Notes: a model not told the origin generated them from the letters alone. Positions 1-12,242 are shown, counted from the first letter of the stretch. The stretch: DNA of 64,000 nt from Vesta saturnalis (GCA_036346205.1 JARFJB010000982.1:298501-362500); one strand, 5' to 3'. Translations and numbers: made by a program.

Positions 1-3000
1 TGCTGAAAGAAAATGGGGACGATTCAATTAACCCAAACTTATTTATTTCTGAGAAAAACTAAGTCAATAATCAAATATTTAGGAAGAAAAGAGCCAGAAA
101 TAAATAATTGAGTAACCAAATCGTTCTCGTAACGTAATTTTGATAAAGCAAAGAAATCTTTTATGAGAAAAGAAACATTCAACAATGAAAGTAATAAGTT
201 CGGCACAGGTAATTTATATTAAATGATACTATTTAGACACATCCAGTTACTTAAATTGTGACGCGCATACTTATATAATGAAACTCGTCTGCCGCGCAAC
301 TGACATTTACATTACATAACGGTAGTTTTAATCACTAAGTAAAGCTGTAAATTCTAATATTCACCAGATAATGAAACTAATAGTAAAGTATATGCTTAGG
401 AAGGTTGTACGATACTAAATCAATCAATGTTAGCTAGAGGTTACTGATCATATTTACAGATACAATTAAGGTGAGCAGTTTTAGCGTTATTAATCCTAAT
501 TGAAATCTATACCTTATTCGCAGACAATAATGGAAGTAGTACATATAATAATACGGATAAACACTCTGACCTTATTTGATGTCGAGAGATCTTACTCTAG
601 CGATAGGACAGCCACTAAAGCAGGTGCAGCGCTCCCGATATGATATGTCCAATGGCTTAGGTTAGCGTAGCCAATCCAAATTTCACATTTAAGTTACCGG
701 AAGGTTACAGATGAGGAAAAGTAGGTTCGCAAGAAGAGTAATTTTTCCTTCTAATTGAAGCTAATACAAAACTAATCAAACGCCAAACCAACACGACACC
801 AACATACAACCAGCGTAGAACCAACACAAAACCAACACAAAACCGCTAAAAAAAAAAAGTAAAGGTAGGTAAGCACGAAGATAGAAAGGTTTATGAACTT
901 ACCACTATGTTGTAAGACGTGCAATAAATGTTAAGACGAGCCAGATAGGTTCGAATCTAAAGCTTTATATTTGTAGATTGTATGTGTTCCGTTCCCTAAG
1001 AAGGAAGATTTTAAATTAGTACCAAATGAGAAAAACTGTAATTCTTACCACTTATTTTGGACACGACCAAATTTTGTTTGAAATCCGCAAAGCTTGCGAT
1101 CAATAGGATTAACAAATTTGGTAGGAATTCTATTGTTTTGAAATCTTTACCAGAATCCGAAATAATTTCGTTTAGTAGAGAAAGTGTAAAAGAAATCACA
1201 AAATTTTCGTAGCGTCACAAAATGGCGGAGAAGAAAGTGAAAATGTTTCTTATCAAAACTGAATTTTTGATCTATTAGATTTAGGTTCAATAAAAAGATT
1301 TTTCTATTGGCTAATTGATACCTTAACCTCGCCCTCTTACGAGAATTTCGTAAACTAACTTAAGGTATTGGTGTTTACAACCATTATGTAGTACAGAGTT
1401 TGGCTACACGCCGACAGATGTCATACCTATTTACTTTTAATAGAATTAATAACATGAATCTGATTTTTGTTAAATTATACAATAGAAGACATGTAAAATT
1501 ACTGTAATGTGTTCCACACGAATCGTAGGAATAGTGCGTTTAGTACATATAGAGAAGGAGTTAAAGTAGATGATTTTTTTTTTTTTACCAATTAAACGAA
1601 TTTACGCATATGAATTTTTGTACGTTACAACTTAAAACTTATTAAAGCGTCACTACATACGGCAAATTTGTTCTTTATCATGGCCAGCTATGTACTCGAA
1701 ACAGATATATTATAACCGAAACCTCTCTACAAATAACCCACCAGAAAGTCAATAGTCATCCAAAAGAAATGAGATTCACACTAGCAGTGAACACGTAACC
1801 ACATTCTTTGAACTCGAAACTGTCAATCACTAACAACGGTATACGATATTGCATTATTTTACCGAGATGGGTGTCTAATCAACCCTTGAAGGGTTAATAG
1901 GTAATCTCCCCCAGCGGAAGCTCTGTCACCACGGTATAGACGTAAGAAGGTTCCATCTGCTTCCCAACACACATTTTGAATACGCGCCCGAGCCGCGATA
2001 ACGGGGGTCTACATCACTACCTCTCTAACAAGACTGCCTTCAACATCATCCCGAATTCGCCACATTGAATTTTAATCCCCTTATATCTTAATTAGACAAT
2101 CACACAGCTTCGTTACTTTAAATTGCCTCCCGGCACTAAATCGTAAAATAATTGCATCATCCGTCCAATTTGAGATTTTCCTCTTGACGTCAGAAGCGCA
2201 TGTCAAATGTAAAAAAGCAACTGATCGGAGGCAATGTTTTGTATGCGTTTAAATGAACGGTTTGGAAAAACAATTATGTTAAGGGGCAAAGCGATAAAAT
2301 ATTCTTTGTAATTTCAAAAATCTTTCATTATAGTGAGCGTGTTTGTAGTTGGTGACGATCTGTGTTTTCTGTAATGGGTAAAATACAAGGTTAAAATATG
2401 ACAAGATTTTATGCTGTGTTATATAGCACATCAAGTTTATTATGTTGTCATTTAAAGTAACTTAAACCAGTTCAGGGTTGGTTTTTTCTTAATTTATTGA
2501 ATTAAGAATTCATTAATGTTTTTTACTTTTATTACCGTAATAAACTTGTTCTTTTGAGAAAGTGACAAATACTTCCTTTTTTAGATAAAACCTGATTACA
2601 AATAAAAGACGTCGATTTACCTTCACAATTTATACTAAAAAAAATTCATAGATTTGTATTTTTTTGATTAAAACTGATTATATAATAGAGCTTTAGCTAT
2701 TTCTTGGTAAGAAACGACGTACAATATTTATAATTAATAGTTGTTTGTTAGCCGCATACAAAAACGAAACTTCACCACACATTTGTTTAATTCACACAGG
2801 CTTAACTCTATTCAACAGATCACACTTTCAAAATCGATATTTTTATTAAATGAATTTCCCTCAATACTCCATATAAATACTAACAACTGCATCAGCTGCT
2901 TGGGCGGAGTTTGTGACGTCAACTGATGACGTACTTGGAAAAGCCTAATTACATTTTCAAAGGTATCTCTGAGTTATCACCTGTCTGTAACAGGTCGATT

Positions 3001-4100
3001 CTACGAAAATAAGCTTTAAAGTTAAACGTCTTTAGACATTTAACTCTTTGTCTATCGACTTAACTCTTTTTCTATAGACTAAAATATTTATTGAAAAGAA
3101 AGGCGACAGATTGTGTGCTAGAATTTAAATTCGCAAAAGATGTACCATACCACGTAATAATTTTGTATTTAATATAATTTTACATGATGCAATTTCAAAT
3201 CCATTTAACAAAATTCACCAAAATTTAAAATAACGAGAACATTTATTTACACGAAAACTAAAATCTATATTTCACTAAAATAAAAATATTCACGTGCGAC
3301 ATAATTTTACAAAAGGTTACCATTGATTACTGGCAACAAATGAAAATAAAAAAAAGGTCTGTCTCATTTACATGATCGTGACTACAAATTTTAATTAGCA
3401 GTAAGAACACCCTAAACATCTTCAAATAACAAAAGAAAAGTAATTACCTTAAAGCTTTCAGGAATTTACACTTGAAAAGTTAAATTTTTTTAAAAAAGTA
3501 CACTGCCTTTCTGAAGGCATACAGTACCTAAAGACCTGAAGTTCGAAAAAGGAAAAGGAAAGGTAACAACAATTTTGGCAAAAAATAGAAATAATAAAAC
3601 TTTGTTAATTTCTTTTATTTTCTCCAAATATGAATTATCTCGAAGTACTCTTATGGTCTTAATTCCTTTAAATGTATGTATTACTAAATCTACGATTATT
3701 ACTAGTAGTAATAATCGTGGTTTAATAGTAATTTCCCCTCACTATTTAAGAAATTAAATGGATGTGCATAAGGATCCTCGTTCTTTGCTATACAAGGACA
3801 GTTAATTTTTATGAATTAGTGAACCAAACATATGCATTGTTGCTGAGTAGCTGTTACATTTTCTGTATTAGTTGAACCTTCATGTTTTATTTCATGTAAC
3901 ATGGCTTTTATTGGTCGATTAATACTGTCATCTACAGAACGTTGAGACATTAACTCTTATTCTTCGTTCTTCGTACCACGCAAATGAATCACTTTGTAAT
4001 TTTGTTTAATTTTATGTAATTCCATGGTGTGTGTGGGAAAGATGTTGCATATGCCTTAAACATTACTTCCTGATGTTATTCTAGTCCTCCAGAGACGTAT
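1..4100. other. Region with no recognised gene
   Basis: A+T-rich sequence with frequent stops in all frames; the longest open frames are about 60 codons and match nothing I recognise. A loose run of CCAACACAAAA-like units is present near 785-845. I see no convincing exon, RNA gene or transposon end. An upstream PHYH exon could lie here, but I could not identify one. Confidence 0.5.
3692..3718. repeat. Perfect palindrome, 13-bp arms
   Basis: The arm at 3692-3704 (ACGATTATTACTA) is followed by one G and then its exact reverse complement at 3706-3718. It could form a hairpin or cruciform. No flanking transposon end was seen, and its role is unknown. Confidence 0.7.
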
Positions 4101-4126
4101 CTAGTTGCACATCGCTTGTACAAAGG

Positions 4127-4580
4127 TTACAGACACCTTGCTTTGTACGATTTTGAAAAATACCGTTTGTTATCGCACACTTGATGAACCCAACGTAAAT
4201 ATTTGGCACATTTTACCCAATCTGTGTCTTCGTCCAACCGCGCACGATCGCAAAAGGCACATTGCGCTATTTCGTTGTCACATTCCACTAAAGTTGTGTT
4301 ACGTTTGGTTATTTTTTCATGTAGCTTCTTCATATATTGACCATCAAAATGGACATTACCGCGTTATCTCGATGGCCTTTTCCAAGTTTCTTGAGAAAAT
4401 AGTTCCACTTTTTTATTTTTAGTTGAACGACTCTTCTTTATTTCTAACATTTTTTCAATTCCCAGTGATAGTACATCTTGCTTAAGAACTCTTATGAAAC
4501 GCGAACACTTCAGATTTCGACCACCATCAAAATCTTTGTGCTTTAATTGCCGAAATAATTTTCTACAATCGCATTATTAA
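4127..4580 (-). pseudogene. Decayed transposase tail with PHD-like zinc finger
   Basis: On the minus strand two frames together read like the C-terminal end of a DNA-transposon protein. The first part (about 4565-4375) has a VENYF-type segment, then a basic stretch with CSRFIRVLKQD. After a stop or frameshift, the part at 4333-4127 carries CAFCDRARLDEDTDWVKC followed by WVHQVC, which is a Cys4-His-Cys (PHD-like) spacing as found at the C-terminus of several DNA transposases. The fragment is about 150 residues long, so the catalytic core is missing. I cannot name the superfamily with confidence. Neighbouring DNA up to 5300 contains no other coding remains. Confidence 0.4.
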
Positions 4581-4599
4581 CCGAAGACACAGTAGGTAA

Positions 4600-5300
4600 G
4601 ATTGGAGACTTTTGAAACACACCACAATTCCAAGGTTACACCCGCCCAAGGTTACGCAATAAGTAGGTTATGTTTACACACAGCTTGCCCAAGGTTGCAC
4701 ATTTCTAAAAATACCACACTGTAAGGTGTACAAAACACGAAGGTCAATAACACTCAACACATTCTCAAGGCTATTTGCGCACCCTACCTACTCAGATAGA
4801 CATCTCACTTTTTCAAGGCTTGCTCATGTAATTTTTTGCACTTCTTTGATACCATACTTAGAACAAAATTAAAAAAGATAATGATATGCTAATATATTTA
4901 TTTGTTGTATGTACAAATGTAATCAGTGTATTATTCAGATATATGATTTTCTCTAGGAATAAAACATTTTTGTTTAGTACAAGTGCAAAAGGTCCTTTTC
5001 ACTTCTGTATCATTACACCTGCGTGGACGTGGTGCAAGTAATTGAGCGTACGTGCAGTGTGGTGCCCATCGGAGATACTACTGTAGCGGAGTGTCAGATG
5101 ACCGCCATTGGTTTATTCGAACTCCTTACATGAAGCATTCAACTCCAGGCCATGTTCGATACGTAAGTAAACGTTTATCGAAACAATTGTAATACTGAGG
5201 ATAATAAAAGGTTGTGTCACGTCGCACATCTTCTCACCGTAGAACACAGTAAGATACTAACAGGAAATAATTTATTATATACAATATATACATTATAAAA
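4600..5300. other. No gene recognised; short CCAAGGTT repeats
   Basis: No supported ORF. A CCAAGGTTRC motif recurs three times between about 4630 and 4710, which may be the end of a decayed transposon. The rest is A+T-rich with nothing recognisable. Confidence 0.4.
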
Positions 5301-5305
5301 AAAAA

Positions 5306-5619
5306 TTAATTGTCCAAATAATACACTTCTCCGCAGAGTATGCATGAATCATCTTCATATACCTCGTGCAGCATTGTTAGGGGCGCTCTACACGATGAGC
5401 AAAAATGTATTCTTGGTATGACATGTGGTAAATTGCGACCCATCTATCCATATGTGTATGATGGTCAATAACTCGGTATTCACTTGGTTGCAATACTTTG
5501 CAGCAGTCATAGCATAAATGCGTATGGCTAGCAAGATGATAACGAGTATGAAGAGCAAATGTGTGTGAATAATATCCCAAATTACCTATTAAGGCATGAT
5601 GGTGGAAGTACATCTTCAT
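5306..5619 (-). pseudogene. Small Cys/His-rich protein next to the Polinton polymerase
   Basis: The open frame 5619-5377 encodes 80 residues with LCYDCCKVL, a DHHTHMDRW segment and a closing HRVERP. Moving to the next frame near 5395 continues sensibly: CRAPL, then CILCGE, with a stop at 5306. The paired cysteines (CYDC, CRAP, CILC) and the histidine cluster suggest a zinc-binding protein of about 100 residues, with one frameshift. It lies just downstream of the polymerase on the same strand and is probably another gene of the same Polinton-type element. I do not recognise the family; the zinc-binding role is inferred from spacing only. Confidence 0.4.
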
Positions 5620-5807
5620 ACGTATTCTTTAATGCTTCTAATGCCGTGGAAGGCAGTATCCCTTTTTTTCAAATTGCACCCAGTTGGGAATTCACATGCT
5701 CCCCGCACACTTAGATTAAATAGTGATAATGATTGGTAGCACTCCCTACTACTCGATACTATATGTGTAGTTATCCCTACTTTTAAAGAAAGGAAAGACC
5801 TTATGAA

Positions 5808-5811
<4 letters not shown>

Positions 5812-5841
<30 letters not shown>
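5812..5841. repeat. (AT)n microsatellite
   Basis: About 30 bp of AT dinucleotides. The YIYIY open frames that cross it on the minus strand are artefacts. Confidence 0.9.
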
Positions 5842-5845
<4 letters not shown>

Positions 5846-6135
5846 TATCCTTGAAGAATGACCTGATTGATATCGGCATCGTGAACCTTGGAAAAGTGGT
5901 AAACGTGAGAGGTGGAGGACATTGTAAGTGTGGGAACCTTGAGGTTGTGACTACCCTGAAGCCGTGTGAATCTTGAAAATGATAACCTTGGAATAGTGGT
6001 AAACGTGAGAATAGCCGACCTGGAATGGTGTGTCGATATTATACATATTAACATGTATGGTTATACATGTTCATAGCTTCATTATGAAGATAATATATAC
6101 ACAACTAAAACTAACAAGCATCAGTACCCAAACTA
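5842..6135. other. Spacer with a diverged direct repeat
   Basis: No gene seen. A segment around 5882 (CCTTGGAAAAGTGGTAAACG) recurs about 100 bp later near 5985 (CCTTGGAATAGTGGTAAACG), so this is a small diverged duplication downstream of the polymerase stop codon. Confidence 0.5.
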
Positions 6136-8280
6136 TTAGTTGCTAACTGGATTATACAAATTCATTTGCCTAGCAACCTCTAGTAGACCACTCAAAGGTT
6201 CGACGTTCTCCAATTCCGGAATTCGACAATATCCCCACGCCAATGTTGAACACGTGCCACGCAATCGATACCGTTTGTAGGCGATTTTGTTTAACATCTC
6301 AGTGTATATATCAGGCAAAGTTGATCCAAACACGAACATTTTACACATTACTTTTTTATCAGACGCCTCCGCAACAGATTTATGGTCTACTTCCGTCAGC
6401 ACTTTTTGAATAACGAGTTTCTTAACACCTTTCGCTTTCTTAACCACTTGATCATCAGCAAGCTTTAGACAATAAGACTTTGATCCTGCTCCATAAAAAT
6501 ATTGAATAGTTTTCCCTGCATACTCATCTTTCATTCTTCCGACGACGGATGTATTCGTTATAATACCATGCAGACCGTTTTGATAGTTGGATGTGTCATA
6601 TTCATCAACATTATTCTGCATATGGACATACACATCATCTGTTGTTATCTCGACAATTAAAGAATCTGTGTCTGTATAGAGCAACGTTACATTATTACCG
6701 TAATGACGGCGCAAGATATCGTAAAAAAATCGATACATTATAATTTTGAAAAGATCTAAAATACTAAATCCAACATATACGAGTTTGTCATAAGTAACGA
6801 CCTGTTTGGACAATTCCACAGCTAATAATTTATCAGTAAATTGAATAAAATTCTTAAATTACAGTTTTGCGACGTACCGTGCTAGACCCAAGCGACGTCC
6901 GTTATTTTCCCAATGTGTTAATAACTTTATTACTTTTCTTTTGTCGACATTCTCCATTGTTTTACCAAATACACCATTGTTCATGCATTTAAAGAAATCC
7001 TTTTCGAATTTGTTTTTGGCTTGATTTCGAAGAGTTGTATTAAGGTCTATGTATAGTACTAGACAACGACTTTCACGAAACCGTAAAACTTTATGAATAT
7101 GAGTGACAATTAACCCATGCTGTATACATTGTTTTAAATATCGGTAGTGTATAACATAGTTGGTCTTATCACGTAAGTTGGGAATTAATTTTTCCTCCTT
7201 GGAATGTGATGCGTAGACTATTTCGGGACAAGAAGGATAATCAACATTTTCGATAATCATTGTGTTCATTATGCAGGTGCTGCGGATATTGTATATCTAC
7301 CTCTAGCACATACCCAATATCAGCATCATTATTAATCTTCAGTACATCAAAGTTTTGAATTTCCTCTTCAGTTAACCACATAAACGCATTATGAGGTCGG
7401 TGTTGCCGCATACTCCATCCGTATAAATTCGTGGCATCTAAATACTGTAAAAAGACTTTTGGACGATTAGAATCATAATTTCGGACAAACTTGTTGTTAG
7501 CAATAATTCTCCGCTTAACACCAATACTCATTCCACAAAGAATACCTTTCTTAAAAAAGTGGTACATATCCACATCAGTCAATAATTCTAACTCTACTTT
7601 AGTACATTCAACATGGCATCCCATGCTAATCCAGGTATTGTAACATACTGCGCTGGTTCTAATACATACATGTCTATACATAGCCGCCTAAAGTTTTCAA
7701 ACACGTCAGCCAACAGCAACACGTCTGATTTTAAATATATGTCTGCATAATCCCCGAGTGTATTACACTTAAAGTGATCCCACACCAGTAGGACGCGACA
7801 GTATACTTCATCAGATATATTTTCATCACGCATTTTATCGCACAATTTGTCATAGGAAGGTACTGTGACATCGTCTAATTTATTAAAATTGTCAACGTAC
7901 GCGTAGGGGAAATTACTTTTCTTTCTAACTAAGTTAATGTCATTATCATCAACAAAATATTTCCTTACCTCTCTACATTGATCATCTGATAAATTATGAG
8001 ATAGAGTATCTAAGGATGCCGCCATGAACCTACAACTATCGACGAATCGCAAATTTATGTACTTCTTTTCCCTATGGCCGCGACCATTAATGAATTCGTC
8101 TACATAAATATGCTTACCGAACGTTATATATTTCTCACTATTAACAGGGAGTACGGTAATTTCTTCAGTTTCACTCGCTAACTGTTTGATGAACAGGTGG
8201 ACATCATAACCACTGAGATTATGGAAAAAACTGGGATAAATGTAGGTAATTGATAGTTTAAATTGCAATTTGAATGTGCA

Positions 8281-8363
<83 letters not shown>

Positions 8364-9720
8364 AGTGACATGGAAGTGATCTCTTACTTTGGAATTTGTA
8401 AGATCATACGTAAAAAACTTGTCGGATATATAACAATTACTGTTTTGCTCAGTATCACCAGTTGTTCATCAGTTAGTGGTAACCTTGGAACAACAGTTTT
8501 CAAATGCTCATTATATATCCATTTCACATCACTCTCGAGTCGTGTAATAAATACGTCCGCGGCAATAACCCCCCTATAAAGTTCTAATTTGGACCAGGCA
8601 TCGTTTTCACCGCACTTAATATAACTGAATGAGTATGGTTCACGTTTACACGTTTTTATCGTGAACGGTTGTTTGGGATCGGGTTCAGCCGTATTTACCG
8701 GTACTAATAGCGCTTCAAAATCTGCATATATTACGAGTGGTAGAAACATCTGTCTTTGATAGCTCCGACGCAAGTATATTTTCCACATAGAACTCCACGG
8801 TTTTGTCTTTTCTTTGCATTACGCCAAGTAATTTAGTATATGCGAAAATACAGTCATGAGACACGTGTCGCGTTAATTGCTTCCTCCATTCTAAAGTAAT
8901 GAATACATGAATCACAAAACATTTTGCCCCATTACGTCGACTTATTTGGTTGTAAACGAGAAAATTTTTATCCATACATAATGCTGATTATCCGTTTGGT
9001 TACTGGCTAATAGCAGCAAATTAACATGAATAGGTTTTTAGCTCTGTTTAGTAGAGAGGACCCACTACCTCAGGAATACGATGACCATCACGATACGTAT
9101 CCTCCAGTCCATAAACATTGAGAGGATATTATTGTTGGACTCAAACGTTGAGATGTTAGTCAGCTTAACAGGAAATTCTACACGGTTCCAGTTGAATAAC
9201 GTCCTGAAATCAGGGTAAGAAGTCGTCCGTTGTGGTAACCCCGTCGGTGTCACTAATGCTGATACAATAGCCCACGCAAACCAGCAATTATCAATATTCT
9301 TCACATTCAGTATGGTATGTTTATGCGAAATTTCAGGCGAGACATTCATAAAGGATGAACCCGTAGTGAGAGAAAATTTCAACATGTTTACCTCTAAATA
9401 TACGAAATTCACTAGCGACCACCCTACGAAACAACATAGATTAATAATGTACTACCCTACTACTCATAACTTGCACTTACCAGAATATTTATGCTGAAAT
9501 TTTGATTGCTTAGCTTCTAAGATTTCCACTACTCTTTGAAAATACTCTTCCAACACCATTCCGACACTCAATATACCATATTTCGTTTGAAAGGACTTTA
9601 ATTCGGTACTTTCCCTACTGTTCAGAAAGCACAACCCAAACAACTCAATATTACATTTCAACGAGAAGTGTTTCTGCAACTGAATCATCCATTCGCTCAA
9701 CTTGTATCGAAGAGTTCATA
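6136..9720 (-). pseudogene. Polinton/Maverick protein-primed DNA polymerase B, frameshifted
   Basis: A family-B polymerase of the protein-primed (DNA_pol_B_2) type is spread over all three minus frames. Reading 5' to 3': an N-terminal region (9700-9464, with STELKSFQTKYG); KNIDNCWFAWAIVSALV and VEFPVKL (9412-9120); a short zinc-finger-like stretch (8975-8800); Exo I YADFEALLVPV (about 8720); Exo II FHNLSGYDVHLF (about 8220); Exo III with YLKSDVLLLADVFEN (about 7730); motif A YLDATNLYGWSM (about 7420); motif B NNGVFGKTMENVD (about 6960); motif C YTDTDSL (about 6680). All exonuclease and polymerase signature motifs remain, but at least five frameshifts or stops and an AT repeat at 8283 break it. 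In Polintons this enzyme copies the element from a terminal protein. No inverted repeats of its element were found. Family certain; activity excluded. Confidence 0.93.
8283..8361. repeat. (AT)n microsatellite inside the polymerase gene
   Basis: About 78 bp of pure AT dinucleotide between the Exo I and Exo II parts of the polymerase pseudogene. The coding sequence resumes on both sides, so the array arose or expanded inside the gene after it lost function. Confidence 0.92.
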
Positions 9721-9729
9721 GGACTCCAC

Positions 9730-10464
9730 TCTTCAGCAAATTCTGCAATACAAGTACGGCTAAGGATACTATCAGAAATGAGTCCCCTGGCCTCTCCTCC
9801 TACTGTAGAACTACTGTACGACCACTCCTCCATACATTCTACAGTAGGGCAAGGATCTGCAAACCTTCAAATGGATTCCCTACTATTCTGCCCTCTGCAT
9901 ATGTTATAGATGTGGAATATTGCTCATCTACAATGCATGCAGGTGTCAGAGTAATCGGAGATTCCTCTTTTCCCAGCACCGGCTGCGCCACAGAGCTTGA
10001 CGATGAACGCTCTTCCGCAAGTGGAGACCATTCATCCCCAACTCTGCAATGCAGTCAGGACATAAGACATGATGCAATACTACCTGATCTTCACTCACGG
10101 GTGACTGCATCCTCTCATACGGCTCACGTACAGGTTGGAGGGTGAGCAGTATTTCGTCCACGTCTGCCTGCTCGTACGTGCGTGATAATATCATATGCAA
10201 ATCGTCCGCTGAAGGTGGTGTATCCAAAAACCGCAACGCTATTTCAGTCATCCTGGTAGAAATACTGCTTGCTCTACACCCGATCACCGACAGCGCTTCC
10301 TCAGGATGGAAGTGTCATCCCGCGGTAGTATCACAATGTGGCTTATGATGTTAACTCGTCCCGATACGGGACGATCTAAGCCACGCATGCTCGTGACCTA
10401 CCTAAAAGCAAAAAAAATTAAATCACTCATCTGTGGCAGTAATACATGAAACCGCTTTCTTACC
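9730..10464 (-). pseudogene. Upstream part of the polymerase gene or a separate upstream gene
   Basis: Upstream of the recognisable polymerase N-terminus the minus strand shows coding-like but broken sequence. The open frame 10287-9946 has IALRFLDTPPSADDLHMIL and VLCPDCIAEL. The frame 9833-9651 is Ser/Glu-rich. A possible first exon ends at 10464 with MSTVNR followed by a GTAAG donor; a polypyrimidine tract and TTTTAG acceptor lie near 10403, after which MRGLDRPVSGRVNII reads open until a frameshift. The three pieces lie in different frames. They could be an N-terminal extension of the polymerase or a separate early gene. I recognise no domain. Confidence 0.35.
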
Positions 10465-10587
10465 TCTGTTTACGGTTGACATAGTGTTCTCCACTACGGT
10501 GACGGCTACACTTGGGTTTACAGCATCTAAAAGTGATTACTATTATTAATATAAAAAAGATGAAAGCCAGCAAAAATAACGTTTGTA

Positions 10588-10805
10588 CATTTTACAAGTC
10601 CCTTAAAGATTTTATTGAAAATGATTCTAAGTTCATAAAGTAAGTTTTGAAACTTTTACAAGTCCCTACAGATTTATTAAAAATTATTCTAAGTTCACAA
10701 AATAACTTTTGAAAATGTTTAGAAATCCGTAAAGATTTAATTGAAAATTATTCTAAGTTAACAATAATAACTTTTGAAAATTGTTACAAGTCCTTGAAAA
10801 ATGTC
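10588..10805. repeat. Minisatellite, about 65-bp unit, 3.3 copies
   Basis: Three diverged tandem copies and a partial fourth, each containing a TTACAAGTCC-like start, AAAGATTTTATTGAAAAT and ATTCTAAGTTCA. They lie in the gap between the minus-strand polymerase-side gene and the plus-strand acidic gene, i.e. in a divergent intergenic region where promoters or an origin might sit. Function is not shown. Confidence 0.8.
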
Positions 10806-10827
10806 CTCTAAAAATGCATGAAAAACG

Positions 10828-11620
10828 TTGTTTTTAGTGGGCGAAACACCTGGGTTTAGCGAAACGAAGACAGTACAAATTATTCATACAACTGATTCTA
10901 TAGTTGACACTTCTGAACATACAATGACTTCAAGAGCAAGTTCCCCATCATCTACCCAGGTAAAAACCACCAAACTCTGTTTTTTAATTTTTTTTTCATG
11001 GTTGGTACATTTCTAACGTTTTATTTCTTTTTTACAGGTTTCTGGTCCCTTCGTTCTCCATCGCCTGAGGAACTCCTGTATCCCATCAACTTTATCCCGC
11101 TAGCGTCCTCAACTCCTCTCCCAGATGTCCCACCAACTCCTCTCCTCAGGTTTCCTATCCAATTGACGTTGACCTCCCTTCAGCGCCCACACCTCAGGAT
11201 TCCTCCCCTTCTTTCCCTGAGGTGCTGTATATCCCGCCCTCTGCATCCTCTCCTATTATCATGGATGCCTAACCCAGCGACGACGAAATTTATGAACTTA
11301 CTTACTTGACATAAGCAATGCCGAAATCATTACTGTCAGTGGCGAGGACACACTACTACCTATTGACATAGACGAACATAACGATGATAGTAATGACTTT
11401 GTCAGCATATCATCCAGTGTGGAGGGAATATGTTCTTCCTGTGCTGGGAACGGTTACCTCAACACTGGTAACTACGACTCCGACGTAGACATGGACCGAC
11501 ATGATTCCGACTATGACAATGACGTATTACGACAACAGCGACTACTTCGTGAAACACGTACTGACTTTTGTAACGAAATTATCGTTGAAGAGAATAGCGA
11601 TGAGGAGAACTTTATGAACA

Positions 11621-11625
<5 letters not shown>
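10828..11625 (+). pseudogene. Pro/Ser-rich then Asp-rich acidic protein gene with one intron
   Basis: Frame 10828-10959 reads VGETPGFSETKTVQIIHTT and a Ser-rich tail, then meets a GTAAAA donor at 10960. A pyrimidine-rich tract ends in TTTACAG at 11037, giving a 78-nt intron. Downstream sequence reads as a Pro/Ser-rich region (PSPEELLYP, TPLPDVPPTPLL, VDLPSAPTPQDSS), then a strongly acidic region (PIDIDEHNDDSND, YDSDVDMDRHDSDYDNDV) with one CSSC pair at about 11430. At least three frameshifts or stops break it, and it ends in an AT repeat. It is divergent to the polymerase-side gene, so it may belong to the same Polinton-type element. No family recognised; low-complexity acidic sequence limits any inference. 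Confidence 0.4.

Positions 11626-11672
<47 letters not shown>
11622..11672. repeat. (AT)n microsatellite
   Basis: About 50 bp of AT dinucleotide at the end of the acidic gene; the YIYIY tail of the open frame here is an artefact. Confidence 0.92.
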
Positions 11673-11674
<2 letters not shown>

Positions 11675-11699
11675 ATTATATATTATTGCGAGTCTGACT

Positions 11700-12242
11700 T
11701 ATAATAAGCATTATATGAGTGTGAGAGAGACATAACTTTGCCGATGTTACCACTTGTACATATTTGCATGTAGGCACAAAATATGAACAACTTCAGTCTC
11801 CTTCAATCTAGCTTCAACATTTCTAACGAAATGTTGCGTGATCTTTGAAAGTATTAAGTAAATACTTTACAATTAAACATTCAATGGTGATACCTCAAAC
11901 ATCGAAGTTAATTGTAATTGCGAATTTATGACATGGTTCGATTACTACTCGTAAGAAGAACCAAGAAGAAACTTACGAGAGCTACAAATAAGAACATTAA
12001 CATTTACATTGACAGTATAACTTAAGTTTAAGGTTTAACTTTAGCATTATAAATTCTTGTTGAAAAACCAACTATTTTTAAAAATGAACAGAACACACTT
12101 TTTTCAAAACTGTACTTTATAAAACATTTTCAATAAATCGTTGGTTTTCATTACCCGATACATCATATCTTCACAAAATTCCATACGCTTTTGATGATCT
12201 TATGGTAAAATTTCTTGTGTAATTAGCAACTTATAGCAACGG
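11700..12242. other. Spacer before the compact Polinton element
   Basis: No gene or repeat recognised. This is the left flank of the element starting at 12243. It does not resemble the mariner sequence that forms the right flank. Confidence 0.5.

Noticed and set aside
2741..2926. Possible PHYH first exon with HRLNSIQQITL as PTS2
   Set aside because: Spacing does not satisfy R-L/I-x5-H/Q-L and no fitting donor was found; it starts with a non-ATG codon.
4105..4422. Plus-strand 105-codon frame
   Set aside because: It is the shadow of the minus-strand PHD-like transposase tail.
5749..6054. Minus-strand frames with YIYIYI tails
   Set aside because: They run through the AT microsatellite and show no family similarity.
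9702..10348. Plus-strand frames of 147 and 68 codons opposite the polymerase 5' region
   Set aside because: They lack protein-like features and mirror the minus-strand coding sequence.
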